Shown: one piece after another, positions 39,714 to 48,763 of the stretch
Layout of the letters: every line of letters begins with the position of its first letter
Position numbering within the stretch: the first letter of the stretch is position 1
Assembly: GCF_018141545.1 (NCBI RefSeq)
Contig: NZ_CP064356.1
Coordinates: 248,001-312,000, forward strand
Reading direction: 5' to 3'
Origin: Miltoncostaea oceani
Lineage (GTDB): Bacteria; Actinomycetota; Thermoleophilia; Miltoncostaeales; Miltoncostaeaceae
Length of the DNA: 64,000 bases
The notes under the pieces: model-generated
What the model was told of the DNA's origin: nothing
Databases searched by the model: none
The model's input: only the letters and a program-made list of their open reading frames with translations
Translations under genes and position numbers: made by a program

Positions 39714-40787
39714 ATGGACATCGACCCCCAGAACGTGATCCGCGCCCCGAAGGTGCTCCTCCACGACCACCTCGACGGCGGGGTCCGCCCCCAGACGATC
39801 GTCGACCTGGCGCGCGAGGGCGGCTACGACGGGCTGCCGACGACCAACGCGGAGGAGCTGCGGCAGGTCATCTCCCGCGGCGCGAACCGCAACGACCTCG
39901 TCCTCTACCTCGAGACGTTCGCCCACACCGTCGCGGTGATGCAGACCCGCGAGGCGCTGGAGCGCGTCGCGGTGGAGTGCGCGGAGGACCTCGTCGCCGA
40001 CGGCGTCGTCTACGCGGAGATCCGCTTCGCCCCGGAGCTGCACATCGAGAAGGGCCTCAGCCTTGACGAGGTCGTCGAGGCGGTGCTCGCCGGGTTCGCG
40101 CGCGGCACGGAGGGGACGGGGCTCACCGTCCGCGTGCTGTGCTCGGCGATGCGCCAGCAGGCGAGCTCCCTGGAGATCGCGGAGCTGGCGTTGCGCCACC
40201 GCGACCACGGCGTCTGCGGGTTCGACATCGCCGGTCCCGAGGCGGGGCACCCGCCGTCGCGGCACCTCGACGCGTTCTCGCGGGTGATGCGTGACGACTT
40301 CCACATCACGATCCACGCGGGCGAGGCGTTCGGGCTGCCGTCGATCGCGGAGGCCCTGCACGTCTGCGGGGCGGAGCGCCTCGGGCACGGGGTGCGGATC
40401 ATCGACGACATCCACCCCGACGGCGAGGGCGGGTTCACGATGGGGCGCCTCGCGTCGTTCGTGCGCGACCGCCGCGTGCCGCTGGAGCTGTGCCCGACGT
40501 CGAACGTCCACGTCGGCGCGGCCCCCTCGATCGCGGAGCACCCGATCGGGCTGCTGACGCGCCTGCGGTTCCGCGTCACGGTGAACACGGACAACCGGCT
40601 GATGAGCGACACGTCGCTGAGCCGGGAGTTCCTGCAGCTCGCCGCGACGTTCGGCTGGGACCTCGACGACATGCGGTGGGCGACGATCAACGCGATGAAG
40701 AGCGCGTTCCTGCCGTTCGACGAGCGCCTCCACCTGATCAACCGCGTCATCAAGCCGGGCTATTCGATGCTGGGCGCCGACGGCTGA
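39714..40787 (+). CDS. add: Adenosine deaminase
   Basis: 357 residues. Zinc and active-site motifs: [14 protein letters not shown] (H-x-H, with D replaced as usual by HLDG), [14 protein letters not shown] (His and Glu), [14 protein letters not shown] and [17 protein letters not shown] (Asp pair). The protein turns adenosine and deoxyadenosine into inosine and deoxyinosine. With PNP and xanthine dehydrogenase from the same island this leads adenosine to urate. It is monocistronic, followed by a GC-rich hairpin at 40795-40816. Confidence 0.92.
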   Translation: MDIDPQNVIRAPKVLLHDHLDGGVRPQTIVDLAREGGYDGLPTTNAEELRQVISRGANRNDLVLYLETFAHTVAVMQTREALERVAVECAEDLVADGVVYAEIRFAPELHIEKGLSLDEVVEAVLAGFARGTEGTGLTVRVLCSAMRQQASSLEIAELALRHRDHGVCGFDIAGPEAGHPPSRHLDAFSRVMRDDFHITIHAGEAFGLPSIAEALHVCGAERLGHGVRIIDDIHPDGEGGFTMGRLASFVRDRRVPLELCPTSNVHVGAAPSIAEHPIGLLTRLRFRVTVNTDNRLMSDTSLSREFLQLAATFGWDLDDMRWATINAMKSAFLPFDERLHLINRVIKPGYSMLGADG

Positions 40788-40794
40788 CGCGGGA

Positions 40795-40816
40795 CGCCCC
40801 CACCGCCGGGGGGGCG
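40795..40816. terminator. GC-rich hairpin after add
   Basis: CGCCCCC (40795-40801) pairs with GGGGGCG (40810-40816). It separates the converging add and LOG genes. No T-run. Confidence 0.5.
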
Positions 40817-40839
40817 CGGGGTCCGGGGGGTCCGGGTGG

Positions 40840-41436
40840 TCAGACGGCGGGGGGCCCGCCGTCCATCCACTTGTCGAGCGCGAGCGGCTCCCACGCCGCG
40901 AGGGCGTCGAGGAGCGCGGCGGGTTCGCGTTCGGAGAGGAGCATGTCGCGGTGCTCGGGACGCACGAACCGGGCGTCGCGGGCGGCGTCGAGCATGGTGG
41001 TGAGCGGCGCCCAGTAGCCGGCGACGTCGAGCAGCCCGACGGGTTTGCGGTGGATGCCGAGCTGCGTCCACGTGAGGGCCTCGACGAGCTCCTCGATGGT
41101 CCCGACGCCGCCGGGCAACGCCGCGAACGCGTCGGAGCGCTCCGCCATCAGGAACTTCCGCTCGTGCATCGAGTCGACGACGACGAGCTCGGTGAGGTCG
41201 ATCTTCGAGATCTCCCGGGCGTGCAGCGCCGCGGGGATGATCCCGGTGACGGGCGCCCCGGCGGCGAGGGCGGCGTCGGCGGCGATCCCCATCAACCCGA
41301 CGCTGCCGCCGCCGTAGACCATCCCCATCCCACGCCGGCCGATCTCCGTCCCGAGCGCCGCCGCCGCCGCGGCGTACGCGGGGTCGGCTCCGGGGCTGGA
41401 TCCGGCGTAGACGCAGACTGTCCTGAGCTCGGGCAC
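40840..41436 (-). CDS. LOG-family nucleoside monophosphate phosphoribohydrolase
   Basis: 198 residues from GTG 41436, which lies 8 nt after TAGAGT; a longer frame runs into the repeat array and is not credible. Signature motifs: TVCVYAGSSPGADPAYAAAA, MVYGGGSVGLMGIAADAAL, and PGGVGTIEELVEALTWTQLG, where PGGxGTxxE is the catalytic loop; MHERKF also fits. LOG proteins cut N-glycosidic bonds of adenine-type nucleotides to base and ribose 5-phosphate. In this island it would salvage or degrade nucleotides directly. The cytokinin-activating name of plant relatives need not apply. Confidence 0.88.
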   Translation of the reverse strand: MPELRTVCVYAGSSPGADPAYAAAAAALGTEIGRRGMGMVYGGGSVGLMGIAADAALAAGAPVTGIIPAALHAREISKIDLTELVVVDSMHERKFLMAERSDAFAALPGGVGTIEELVEALTWTQLGIHRKPVGLLDVAGYWAPLTTMLDAARDARFVRPEHRDMLLSEREPAALLDALAAWEPLALDKWMDGGPPAV

Positions 41437-41444
41437 GGCCGCGC

Positions 41445-41450
41445 ACTCTA
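41445..41450 (-). promoter_or_regulatory. Probable -10 box of the LOG gene
   Basis: TAGAGT on the minus strand, 8 nt before GTG 41436. It fixes the start and shows that the repeat array just upstream is outside the gene. Confidence 0.45.
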
Positions 41451-41459
41451 GGGGGACGA

Positions 41460-41945
41460 ACCCCTCGGGGACGGCCGGCGACGTCGTCGGTCCATTTGGC
41501 CACGCACCGAGGTCCACTTGGACGTGACGGCGAGGTCCACTTGGCCGACGCACCGAGGTTCATTTGGACGTGGCGTCGTGGTCCATTTGGCCGGACGGGA
41601 GCGTGCGGTCCTGATCGTGTCCCCGAGGGGTCGGGCGCGGGACGAACCCCTCGGGGAAGGCCGGCTGACCTGGTCGTCCACTTGGCCGCCGCTCCGAGGT
41701 TCATTTGGCCGGAGCGCGATGGTCCACTTGGCCGACGCACCGAGGTCCACTCGGCCGAGCGCCATGGTCCACTTGGACGTGACGGCGAGGTCCACTTGGA
41801 CGGACGGCGAGCGTGAGCCCAGATCGTCCCTGAGGGGTTGAGCGTGAAAGAACCCTCACGGCGCCCGGCCCACGAGGTGGTCCACTCGGCCGGACCGCAG
41901 CGCCCATTCGGACCTCGCGCCGAGGTCCAATTGGACCAAGGACGA
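41460..41945. repeat. Array of a palindromic motif every 22-23 bp, in three bracketed blocks
   Basis: Fourteen copies of a core like GGTCCA(C/T)TTGG(C/A)C start at 41489, 41511, 41534, 41557, 41580; 41675, 41698, 41721, 41744, 41766, 41789; 41879, 41901 and 41924. The best copy, GGTCCAATTGGACC at 41924, is a perfect palindrome. Steps inside a block are 22 or 23 bp, and spacers alternate between CGACGCACCGA-like and CGTGACGGCGA-like sequences. Block 1 is bracketed by a perfect 12-bp inverted repeat (41460-41471 and 41620-41631), block 2 by nearly the same arms (41646-41657 and 41827-41838). The period is not a multiple of 3, so the array is not coding. The whole gap 41437-41989 holds no gene. 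Confidence 0.85.
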
Positions 41946-41989
41946 GCGCAACGGACGAAGCGGGAGCCGGGCGACGTCGGGCCCGGCGG

Positions 41990-42892
41990 TCACCCCGGGG
42001 TGGGCCGCGCCCCCGGGATCGTGACGACGCTCGCCGCCATCCGGCACGCCGTCGCCAGGGCGGCCTCCGGGTCGGCGCCGGTGCGGCGGGCGGCGAGCCA
42101 GCCGGCGGCGAACGCGTCGCCCGCCCCCGTCGTGTCCACCACCGGGCCGGGGGGCTCGGCGGAGGGGACCCGCGCCTCGCCGCCCGCCGCGTCGCGCCAC
42201 ATCGCGCCGTCGCGGCCGAGCTTCAGCACCACCTCGCGGTGCCCTGCCAGCAGGCTGTCGGACACGACCCGCGGGTCGCGGGACCCGCACAGCACCTCCG
42301 CCTCGTCGAGGGTCGCGAGGACCACGTCGACGCCCCGCACCAGCGCCCGGAACGTCGCCCCGCCGACCTCCGCGAGCGGCGCCGCCGACGCCGGGTCGAC
42401 CGACGTCGTCACCCCCGCGTCGTGGGCGCGCTCCAGCGCCGCCACCGCCGCATCCCGGGTCGACGCCCGCAGCAGGGCGTACCCCGAGACGTGCAGGTGC
42501 CCGCCGGCCGACAACAGGTCCCACGGCACCGCCGACACCCCGAGCAGGGCGTTCGCCCCCGCGTCGGGCAGCATCGTCCGCTCACCACCCGCATCGACCA
42601 GCACCACGCACGCCCCCGTCGCGGCGCCCGGCGCCACCGTCAGCCGCGCATCCACCCCCGACGACTCCAGGGCACGGGCCGCCTCGCGCCCCGCCGCGTC
42701 GTCGCCGACGCACCCCACGAACACCACCGGCACCCCGAGGCCGCCGAGCCACGCGGCCGTGTTCGCCGCGGACCCCCCGGGGCGCATCACGATCTCCGCG
42801 GGGGTGTCGCTCGCCGGCGCCAGCGGCCGGTCGGTGCGCGCCACGACGTCCGTCATGACGTCGCCCACCACCACCACCGGGGGTGGGCTCAC
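41990..42892 (-). CDS. psuK: PfkB-family sugar kinase, probable pseudouridine kinase
   Basis: 300 residues of the ribokinase fold. The N-terminal signature is [20 protein letters not shown] and the C-terminal one [20 protein letters not shown], with the catalytic Asp in G-A-G-D. It starts from a GTG that overlaps the stop of a pseudouridine-5'-phosphate glycosidase gene, the usual partner of PsuK. The pair would phosphorylate pseudouridine and split it to uracil and ribose 5-phosphate. General ribokinase-type activity cannot be excluded from the sequence; the neighbour makes pseudouridine most likely. Confidence 0.82.
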   Translation of the reverse strand: MSPPPVVVVGDVMTDVVARTDRPLAPASDTPAEIVMRPGGSAANTAAWLGGLGVPVVFVGCVGDDAAGREAARALESSGVDARLTVAPGAATGACVVLVDAGGERTMLPDAGANALLGVSAVPWDLLSAGGHLHVSGYALLRASTRDAAVAALERAHDAGVTTSVDPASAAPLAEVGGATFRALVRGVDVVLATLDEAEVLCGSRDPRVVSDSLLAGHREVVLKLGRDGAMWRDAAGGEARVPSAEPPGPVVDTTGAGDAFAAGWLAARRTGADPEAALATACRMAASVVTIPGARPTPG

Positions 42893-43788
42893 CCCGCCAT
42901 CGCGGCGGCGATGCGCGCCGCCAGCCCCGCGTTGCGGAGCACCAGCGCCACGTTCACGCGCAGGCTCTCGCCCCCCGTCTCCGCATGGAACCGCCCGAGG
43001 ATGAACGGCGTCGCGTCCTTCCCCCCGATCCCCTCCGCCGCCGCCGCCGCCAGCGCGTCCGCGAGGACGCGGTCGTGCAGGGCGGGGTCCATCTGCTCGG
43101 CGACGGGGAGCGGGTTCGCCACCACCACCGCCTGCGGCAGGCCCAGCACCCGACGGGCGGCGTGGATGCGCGCCACCTCGCCGGGGTCGTCGACCCGCCA
43201 CGGCACCGGATGCCCCGAGTCCGCGAGGTAGAAGCCCGCGAGGTGGTCGGTGCCGTACCCGAGCACCGGGACCGAGAGGGTCTCGAGGCGCTCCAGGGTC
43301 GCGCCGACGTCGAGGATGGACTTCACGCCCGCGCAGACCACCACGACCGGCGCCCCCGCCAGGGCCGTCAGGTCCGCCGACTCGTCGAACGTCGCCGAGG
43401 CCTCGCGGTGGACCCCGCCCAACCCCCCCGTCGCGAAGGCGCCGATCCCGGCGAGCGCCGCGACGTGGGCGGTGCTCGCCACCGTCGTCGCCCCCGGCAG
43501 GCCCCGCACCAGCGCCGGGGCGAGGTCGCGCACCCCGAGCTTCAACACGTCCCCCCGGGCGGCGACCTCCTCGAGCGCCGCGTCGTCGAGACCGACGCGC
43601 ACCCGGCCGCCGAGCACGGCGATCGTCGCCGGCACCGCGCCCCCGGCCCGCACCGCGCCCTCGATCTCCCGCGCGATCCGCAGGTTGTCCGGCCGCGGGA
43701 GGCCGTGGGCGATGATCGTCGACTCCAGCGCCACCACGGGCCGGCGGTCCGCGAGCGCCGCGGCGACCTCCTCGGTGACCTCCAGCAT
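42889..43788 (-). CDS. psuG: Pseudouridine-5'-phosphate glycosidase
   Basis: 299 residues. Family motifs: [77 protein letters not shown], where the Lys is the catalytic one, and [18 protein letters not shown]. The enzyme opens the C-glycosidic bond of pseudouridine 5'-phosphate. It starts one base into the stop of the short aldehyde dehydrogenase-like gene (TGATG) and is coupled to psuK by GTGA. All five genes from deoC to psuK are arranged as one operon. Confidence 0.95.
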   Translation of the reverse strand: MLEVTEEVAAALADRRPVVALESTIIAHGLPRPDNLRIAREIEGAVRAGGAVPATIAVLGGRVRVGLDDAALEEVAARGDVLKLGVRDLAPALVRGLPGATTVASTAHVAALAGIGAFATGGLGGVHREASATFDESADLTALAGAPVVVVCAGVKSILDVGATLERLETLSVPVLGYGTDHLAGFYLADSGHPVPWRVDDPGEVARIHAARRVLGLPQAVVVANPLPVAEQMDPALHDRVLADALAAAAAEGIGGKDATPFILGRFHAETGGESLRVNVALVLRNAGLAARIAAAMAG

Positions 43789-44630
43789 CAGATGCGGGCG
43801 GGGTGCCAGACCGTGCGGATCTCGCAGAACGCCGTCGCCGTCGCGATGTCCTCCCGGCCACCCGTGCGGGGCGTGCGCTTCAGGTTCGCCGCGGCCCGCT
43901 CCTCCAGGCCCTCCACCATGTCCGCGGGGGCGCCGCTCAGGTCGATCAGGTCGACGTCCTCGTGGTCGGCGAGCCACGGCAGGAGCTGGGCGTGGTCGCC
44001 CGTCAGCAGGTTCACGACGCCCCCCGGCACGTCGGAGGTCGCGACCACCTCGCCGAGGGTGCTGGTCACGAGCGCCGCCGGGCCCCCGGCCACCGCGACC
44101 GCGGCGTTGCCCGCCGCGAGCGCCGGCAGCACCAGCCCGAGGACGCCGCGGACGCCGCCGTCGTCGGGGCACGCCAGCGCGCAGACACCGAGCGGCACCG
44201 GGTTCGACAGGTTCAGGTACGGCCCGGACACCGGGTTCACCCCGCCGACGAGCTGGTCGAGCTTGTCCGCGAACCCCGCCCAGTAGACGGCCGCGTCGAT
44301 CGCCCCCTCCACGTCGTCCCGCGCCGCCGCCTCCGTCACGCCGACGGCCTCGAGCTCGGCCCGCAGCTGGGCGGCGCGCCCCTCCAGCACCTCCGCCACG
44401 CGGTAGATGATCTGGGCGCGGTTGTAGGCGGTGCGCCCCGCCCACCCCGCCTGGGCGCCCCGTGCGGCGCGCACGGCGTCGCGGGCGTCCTTGCGCGACG
44501 CCTGCGCCACGTGGGCGAGCAGGCGCCCGTCGGCGCCGGTGACGGGGAAGGTGCGCCCCGACTCGGAGCGCGGGAACGCCCCCCCGATGAAGAGCTTGTA
44601 GGTCTTGCGGACCTCGACGCGGTCGCTCAC
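43788..44630 (-). CDS. Short aldehyde dehydrogenase-like protein without catalytic cysteine
   Basis: 280 residues, a little over half of a normal aldehyde dehydrogenase. It opens [20 protein letters not shown], as usual, and has the Rossmann-like part with [40 protein letters not shown] and [20 protein letters not shown]. The typical Lys (K-P-x-E) and catalytic E-L-G-G/Cys part are absent, so it cannot be an active dehydrogenase alone. It overlaps the full aldehyde dehydrogenase gene by 4 bp. Together the two make about 778 residues, near the length of ALDH16-type proteins, which carry a second non-catalytic ALDH-like domain. A stable complex is likely. Confidence 0.75.
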   Translation of the reverse strand: MSDRVEVRKTYKLFIGGAFPRSESGRTFPVTGADGRLLAHVAQASRKDARDAVRAARGAQAGWAGRTAYNRAQIIYRVAEVLEGRAAQLRAELEAVGVTEAAARDDVEGAIDAAVYWAGFADKLDQLVGGVNPVSGPYLNLSNPVPLGVCALACPDDGGVRGVLGLVLPALAAGNAAVAVAGGPAALVTSTLGEVVATSDVPGGVVNLLTGDHAQLLPWLADHEDVDLIDLSGAPADMVEGLEERAAANLKRTPRTGGREDIATATAFCEIRTVWHPARI

Positions 44631-46123
44631 GCGGGCACCGGCTCCAGGGCGAGGTACTCGGCGAGGCCCTGGCGGCCCCCCTCGCGGCCGAAGCCCGACT
44701 CGCGGACGCCGCCGAACGGGCTCGCCGGGTCGAACTGGTTGAAGCAGTTCGCCCAGACCACGCCCGCGCGGAGCCGCTGCGACACCCACAGGATGCGCGA
44801 GCCCTTCTCCGTCCACACACCCGCCGACAGGCCGTACCGGGTGGCGTTCGCCTTCGCGACGGCCTCCGCCTCGGTGCGGAACGTCTCGACGGTGAGCACG
44901 GGGCCGAACACCTCCTCGCGCACGATCGGGTCGGACGCCCCGGCGCCGCTGACGATCGTCGGCGGGAAGAAGAAGCCCCGCTCCGGCAGCGGGCGGCTCG
45001 GCTGGTCGATGCGGCAGCCCCGCTCGGCGGCCCCGTCGACGTAGCCGCGGATGATCTCGAGCTGGGCGAGCGAGTTGATCGCGCCGACGTCGGTGTTCTT
45101 GTCGAGCGGGTCGCCGGTGCGGAGCAGCTCGATGCGGCGGAGGAGGCGGTCCATCAGCTCGTCCGCGACGCCCTCCTGCACCAGCAGGCGCGAGCCGGCG
45201 CAGCAGACGTGGCCCTGGTTGAAGAAGATGCCGTCCACGATGCCCTCGACGGCCTGGTCGAGCGCGGCGTCGTCGAACACCAGGTGGGCGCCCTTGCCCC
45301 CCAGCTCCAGGGTCAGGCGGGTCCCGGTGCCCGCGAGGGCGCGGCGGATCGCCTTGCCCACCTCGGTGGAGCCGGTGAACGCGACCTTGTCGACGCCGGG
45401 GTGCGACGCCAGCGCCGCGCCGGTCGCGCCCGCCCCCGTCACGACGTTGACGACGCCGGGCGGGATCTCGGCCTCGCGGACGAGCTCGGCGAGCAGCAGG
45501 GCCGTCAGCGGCGTCGTCTCGGCGGGCTTCAGCACCACCGTGTTGCCGCACGCCAGCGCCGGCGCGATCTTCCAGGCGGCCATCAGCAGGGGGAAGTTCC
45601 AGGGGATGATCTGCCCGACGACCCCGAGCGGGCGTGCCCGCATCCCCGGGACGGCGTACGCGAGCTTGTCGGCCCACCCGGCGTGGTGGAAGAGGTGCGC
45701 CGCGGCGAGGGGGACGTCGACGTCGCGCGACTCGCGGATCGGCTTGCCGCCGTCGATCGACTCGAGCACCGCCAGCTCGCGGCTGCGGTCCTGCACGAGT
45801 CGGGCGAGGCGGAACAGGTACTTCGCGCGCGTGCGGCCCGGCATGTCGCGCCAGCCGCCCTCGTAGGCGCGCCGGGCCGCGGCGACGGCGTCGTCGACGT
45901 CGGCGGCGGACGCCTCGGCCACCTCGGCCAGCGTGTCGCCGGTCGCGGGCTCGACCGTCGGGAACACGACCCCGTCGCGTCCCGGCCGCTCCTCGCCGTC
46001 GATCACCAGCCCGTACCGCGGGCGGATCGTGACGATGTCGCGCCCCTCGATGGAGGGGACGTAATCGGCGAGGGTGCGCGCCAGCTCGGACGCGGCGGCG
46101 TCCTGACGGGGGGTCGTGGTCAT
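44627..46123 (-). CDS. Aldehyde dehydrogenase of the deoC operon
   Basis: 498 residues with the full catalytic set: Asn in [20 protein letters not shown], Lys in [19 protein letters not shown], Glu in [20 protein letters not shown], Cys in [19 protein letters not shown], and [20 protein letters not shown]. The gene starts one base into the deoC stop (TGATG). DeoC releases acetaldehyde, so acetaldehyde oxidation to acetate is the obvious job; no CoA-binding evidence is visible. It is coupled to the short non-catalytic homologue after it. Confidence 0.88.
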   Translation of the reverse strand: MTTTPRQDAAASELARTLADYVPSIEGRDIVTIRPRYGLVIDGEERPGRDGVVFPTVEPATGDTLAEVAEASAADVDDAVAAARRAYEGGWRDMPGRTRAKYLFRLARLVQDRSRELAVLESIDGGKPIRESRDVDVPLAAAHLFHHAGWADKLAYAVPGMRARPLGVVGQIIPWNFPLLMAAWKIAPALACGNTVVLKPAETTPLTALLLAELVREAEIPPGVVNVVTGAGATGAALASHPGVDKVAFTGSTEVGKAIRRALAGTGTRLTLELGGKGAHLVFDDAALDQAVEGIVDGIFFNQGHVCCAGSRLLVQEGVADELMDRLLRRIELLRTGDPLDKNTDVGAINSLAQLEIIRGYVDGAAERGCRIDQPSRPLPERGFFFPPTIVSGAGASDPIVREEVFGPVLTVETFRTEAEAVAKANATRYGLSAGVWTEKGSRILWVSQRLRAGVVWANCFNQFDPASPFGGVRESGFGREGGRQGLAEYLALEPVPA

Positions 46124-47067
46124 CAGTCCACCGGGAGGTCGCCGGTCCGCGCGTAGCGGCCGGAGCGCGCGAAGCGCAGCTGCAGGACGATGTCGTTCAG
46201 GAGGGTCGAGGCGCCGAACCGGAAGCGGTCGGGCGTGAGGGCGTCGGCGCCGAGGGTCTCGGCGACGAGGGCCAGGTAGCCGAGGGCCTGCTTCGAGGTG
46301 CGGATGCCGCCGGCGAGCTTCAGGCCCACCTCCCGGCCGGTGGCGTCCCGGAACTCGCGGATCGCCTCGGCCATGCACAGCGCGACGGCGGGGGTCGCCG
46401 ACACGGGCAGCTTGCCCGTCGAGGTCTTGATGACGTCGCTGCCGGCGGCCATCGCGATCATGGAGGCGAGCCGGACCATCTCGTAGGAGCCGAGCTCGCC
46501 GGTCTCGAGGATCGTCTTCAGGTGGGCACCGCCGCAGGCCTCCTTCGCGGCGGCGACCTCGTCGTGCACCACGTCGATGCGCCCCGACAGCAGCGCGCCG
46601 CGGTTGATGACGATGTCGATCTCGTCGGCGCCGTCCGCGACCGCGCCGCGGATCTCGTCGAGGCGGTCGGCGAGGGGGCTCTGCCCGGAGGGGAACGCCC
46701 CCGCCACCGACGCGACGTGCACGGGCGAGCCGGCGACGTGCGCCCGGGCGGTCGCGACCATCGACGGGTAGACGCAGACGGCCGCGACGGGCGGCACCGA
46801 CCCGTCGTCGGGGTCGGGGCGCAGTGCCCGGGCGCACAGGGCGCGCACCTTGCCGGGCGTGTCGGCGCCCTCGAGGGTGGTGAGGTCGATGCAGCGCACC
46901 GCCAGCTCCAGCCCGGCGCGCTTGCTCTCGCGCTTGATCGACCGGCCCGTCAGGCGGGACGCGCGGGCCTCGAGGGCCAGGGCGTCGACCGCCGTCACCC
47001 GCAGGGGGGCGTCGAGCAGGGCGCCGTCGATGACGGCGCCGCGTGCGTCACGTCGGAGGGTCGTCAC
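46123..47067 (-). CDS. deoC: Deoxyribose-phosphate aldolase
   Basis: 314 residues, longer than the 220-260 common in bacteria because of an N-terminal extension of about 45 residues. Catalytic motifs: VAAVCVYPSMVATARAHV, GADEIDIVINRGALLSG, HLKTILETGELG with a proton-relay Lys, and DVIKTSTGKLPVSAT with the Schiff-base Lys, then KLAGGIRTSKQALGYLALV. It splits deoxyribose 5-phosphate into glyceraldehyde 3-phosphate and acetaldehyde. It is first in the deoC-aldh-aldh-psuG-psuK operon and lies 31 bp after the phosphomutase gene. Confidence 0.93.
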   Translation of the reverse strand: MTTLRRDARGAVIDGALLDAPLRVTAVDALALEARASRLTGRSIKRESKRAGLELAVRCIDLTTLEGADTPGKVRALCARALRPDPDDGSVPPVAAVCVYPSMVATARAHVAGSPVHVASVAGAFPSGQSPLADRLDEIRGAVADGADEIDIVINRGALLSGRIDVVHDEVAAAKEACGGAHLKTILETGELGSYEMVRLASMIAMAAGSDVIKTSTGKLPVSATPAVALCMAEAIREFRDATGREVGLKLAGGIRTSKQALGYLALVAETLGADALTPDRFRFGASTLLNDIVLQLRFARSGRYARTGDLPVD

Positions 47068-47098
47068 CCGCCGATCTTGGCACGTCCGTCGTCCCGGG

Positions 47099-48763
47099 TC
47101 AGGCGAGCAGCAGGGGCTCCAGTCCCGACCGGACGGCGGCCAGCGTCGCGCCGGCCCGCGCGCGGGCGGCGGCGACGTCGCCGTCGGGCGCCGGCTCGAC
47201 CGCCTCGCAGTAGCACTTGAGCTTCGGCTCGGTGCCCGACGGCCGCACGATCACGCGGACCCCGCCGTCCAGGTCGAGGCGCAGTACGTCGGGTGCGAGG
47301 GGTGTCGCGGCGCGCACCGCGAGGGGGCCGACGGCCGCGGGCGGGTCGCCGGCGAGGCGTCCGACGAGCGCCGCCCGGCGCTCCGCGCCGCCGGGGGACT
47401 CGTCGCGCAGCGAGAAGTTCGCTGTCACGTGGGCGCCGTGACTGCGGTGGAGGTCGTCGAGCGCGTCGGGCAGGGTGCGGCCGCGCCCCGCGTACGCGGA
47501 CGCCATCGACGCGACGGCGAGCGCCGCCGACAGGCCGTCCTTGTCGCGCACGTCGGGGCCGACGGCGTAGCCGATGGCCTCCTCGTAGGCGAGCACCTGC
47601 GTCCACCCCGGGTGCTCCATCGCGGGCCGCGAGAGCCACTTGAAGCCCGTGAGCGTCTCGGCGTGACGCGCGCCGTGGTGGGCCGCGACCTTCGCCAGGA
47701 GCTGCGACGACACCACGCTCGACGTCACCAGACGATCCGGCCCCGAGGTCACCTCGCCGAGGAGCCAGTCGCCGAGCAGGCCCCCCACCTCGTCACCCGT
47801 CAGCTGGCGGGTCCCCCCGTCGGGGCCGGGCACCAGCACGGCGACGCGGTCGGCGTCGGGGTCGAGGGCGAGCCCGAGGACGGCGCCCGTCTCGCGCATC
47901 CGCGCGGCCAGGAGGTCGGTGGCGCCCGGCTCCTCGGGGTTGGGGAACGCGACGGTCGGGAAGCCCGGGTCGGGCTCCTGCTGGGCGGCGACGACGTGGA
48001 CGTCGGAGTGCCCCGCCGCGGCGAGCAAACGGGCGAGCAGCGCGCCCCCCACGCCGTGCATCGCCGTCGTGGCGATCCGGATCGGGACGGGCGGGGCGGG
48101 GACGCGGGCGATCGTCGCGGCCACGTAGTCGTCGATCACGGCGTCGTCGAGGGGCGCGACCCCGGCGCCCGCCGCGCCGGGGATCGAGATGACCCCGTCG
48201 CGCGCCACTGCGTCGATGGCCGCGGCGACCCGGCCATCCACCGGCGGGACGATCTGGGCGCCGTCGCCCATGTAGAGCTTCAGCCCGTTGTCGGCGGCGG
48301 GGTTGTGGCTCGCCGTCACCACGATCCCGGCGGCGGCGCCGAGGCGGCGGATCGCGAACACTCCGACGGGTGTCGGCAGCGGACCCGTCCCGAGCGTCAC
48401 CGGCAGGCCGTGGGCCGCGAGCACCTCGGCGCAGTCGGCGGCGAACGCGGTGGACATGCGCCGCGCGTCGTGGGCCACCACGACGCCCCGCCGCCGGGCG
48501 TCGGGCACCTCCTCCACCAGGTAGCGGGCGATCCCCGCCGCCGACTCGCGCACGACGGCGCGGTTCATGCGGGCCGGGCCGCCGCCCATCGTGCCCCGCA
48601 GGCCGGCGGTGCCGAACGCGAGCCGGCCGGCGAACCGCGCGGCGAGCGCCGCGCCGTCGCCGGCGGCGAGCAGGGCCGCGAGCTCGTCCCGGGTCCCCGG
48701 GTCGGGGTCCCGGGCGATCCACTCCTCGACCCGCGCGCGCAGCTCCGGGCCGACCGCGGGCAT
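47099..48763 (-). CDS. Phosphoglucomutase-family enzyme, probable phosphopentomutase
   Basis: 554 residues, the four-domain phosphohexomutase fold. The phosphoserine loop is IVVTASHNPAADNGLKLYMG, metal loop GLALDPDADRVAVLVPG, sugar loop LAYEEAIGYAVGPDVRDKDG, and phosphate loop VIVRPSGTEPKLKCYCEA. FGTAGLRGTMGGGPARMNRA at the start is typical of the PGM2-like branch, whose human member is mainly a phosphopentomutase. It starts one base into the PNP stop, so ribose 1-phosphate made by PNP would be turned into ribose 5-phosphate. No DeoB-type mutase is seen here. Pentose specificity is inferred from context. Confidence 0.82.
   Translation of the reverse strand: MPAVGPELRARVEEWIARDPDPGTRDELAALLAAGDGAALAARFAGRLAFGTAGLRGTMGGGPARMNRAVVRESAAGIARYLVEEVPDARRRGVVVAHDARRMSTAFAADCAEVLAAHGLPVTLGTGPLPTPVGVFAIRRLGAAAGIVVTASHNPAADNGLKLYMGDGAQIVPPVDGRVAAAIDAVARDGVISIPGAAGAGVAPLDDAVIDDYVAATIARVPAPPVPIRIATTAMHGVGGALLARLLAAAGHSDVHVVAAQQEPDPGFPTVAFPNPEEPGATDLLAARMRETGAVLGLALDPDADRVAVLVPGPDGGTRQLTGDEVGGLLGDWLLGEVTSGPDRLVTSSVVSSQLLAKVAAHHGARHAETLTGFKWLSRPAMEHPGWTQVLAYEEAIGYAVGPDVRDKDGLSAALAVASMASAYAGRGRTLPDALDDLHRSHGAHVTANFSLRDESPGGAERRAALVGRLAGDPPAAVGPLAVRAATPLAPDVLRLDLDGGVRVIVRPSGTEPKLKCYCEAVEPAPDGDVAAARARAGATLAAVRSGLEPLLLA

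Noticed and set aside
41437-41553. N-terminal extension of the LOG protein into the repeats
   Set aside because: The extension translates the repeats, has no LOG homology, and the -10 box at 41445-41450 lies inside it.
41460-41838. The 12-bp inverted repeats as ends of an insertion sequence
   Set aside because: The enclosed 150-170 bp hold only the repeat boxes, no transposase, and no target duplication is seen. A non-autonomous element remains possible but unsupported.
41489-41945. Repeat array as a CRISPR
   Set aside because: The repeated core is about 13 bp and spacers about 10 bp, and spacers recur. No cas gene is near.
43788-44630. Short aldehyde dehydrogenase as a frame-shifted or truncated pseudogene
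   Set aside because: Start and stop are neatly coupled to both neighbours, the frame is clean, and the lack of Cys fits a known non-catalytic domain type.
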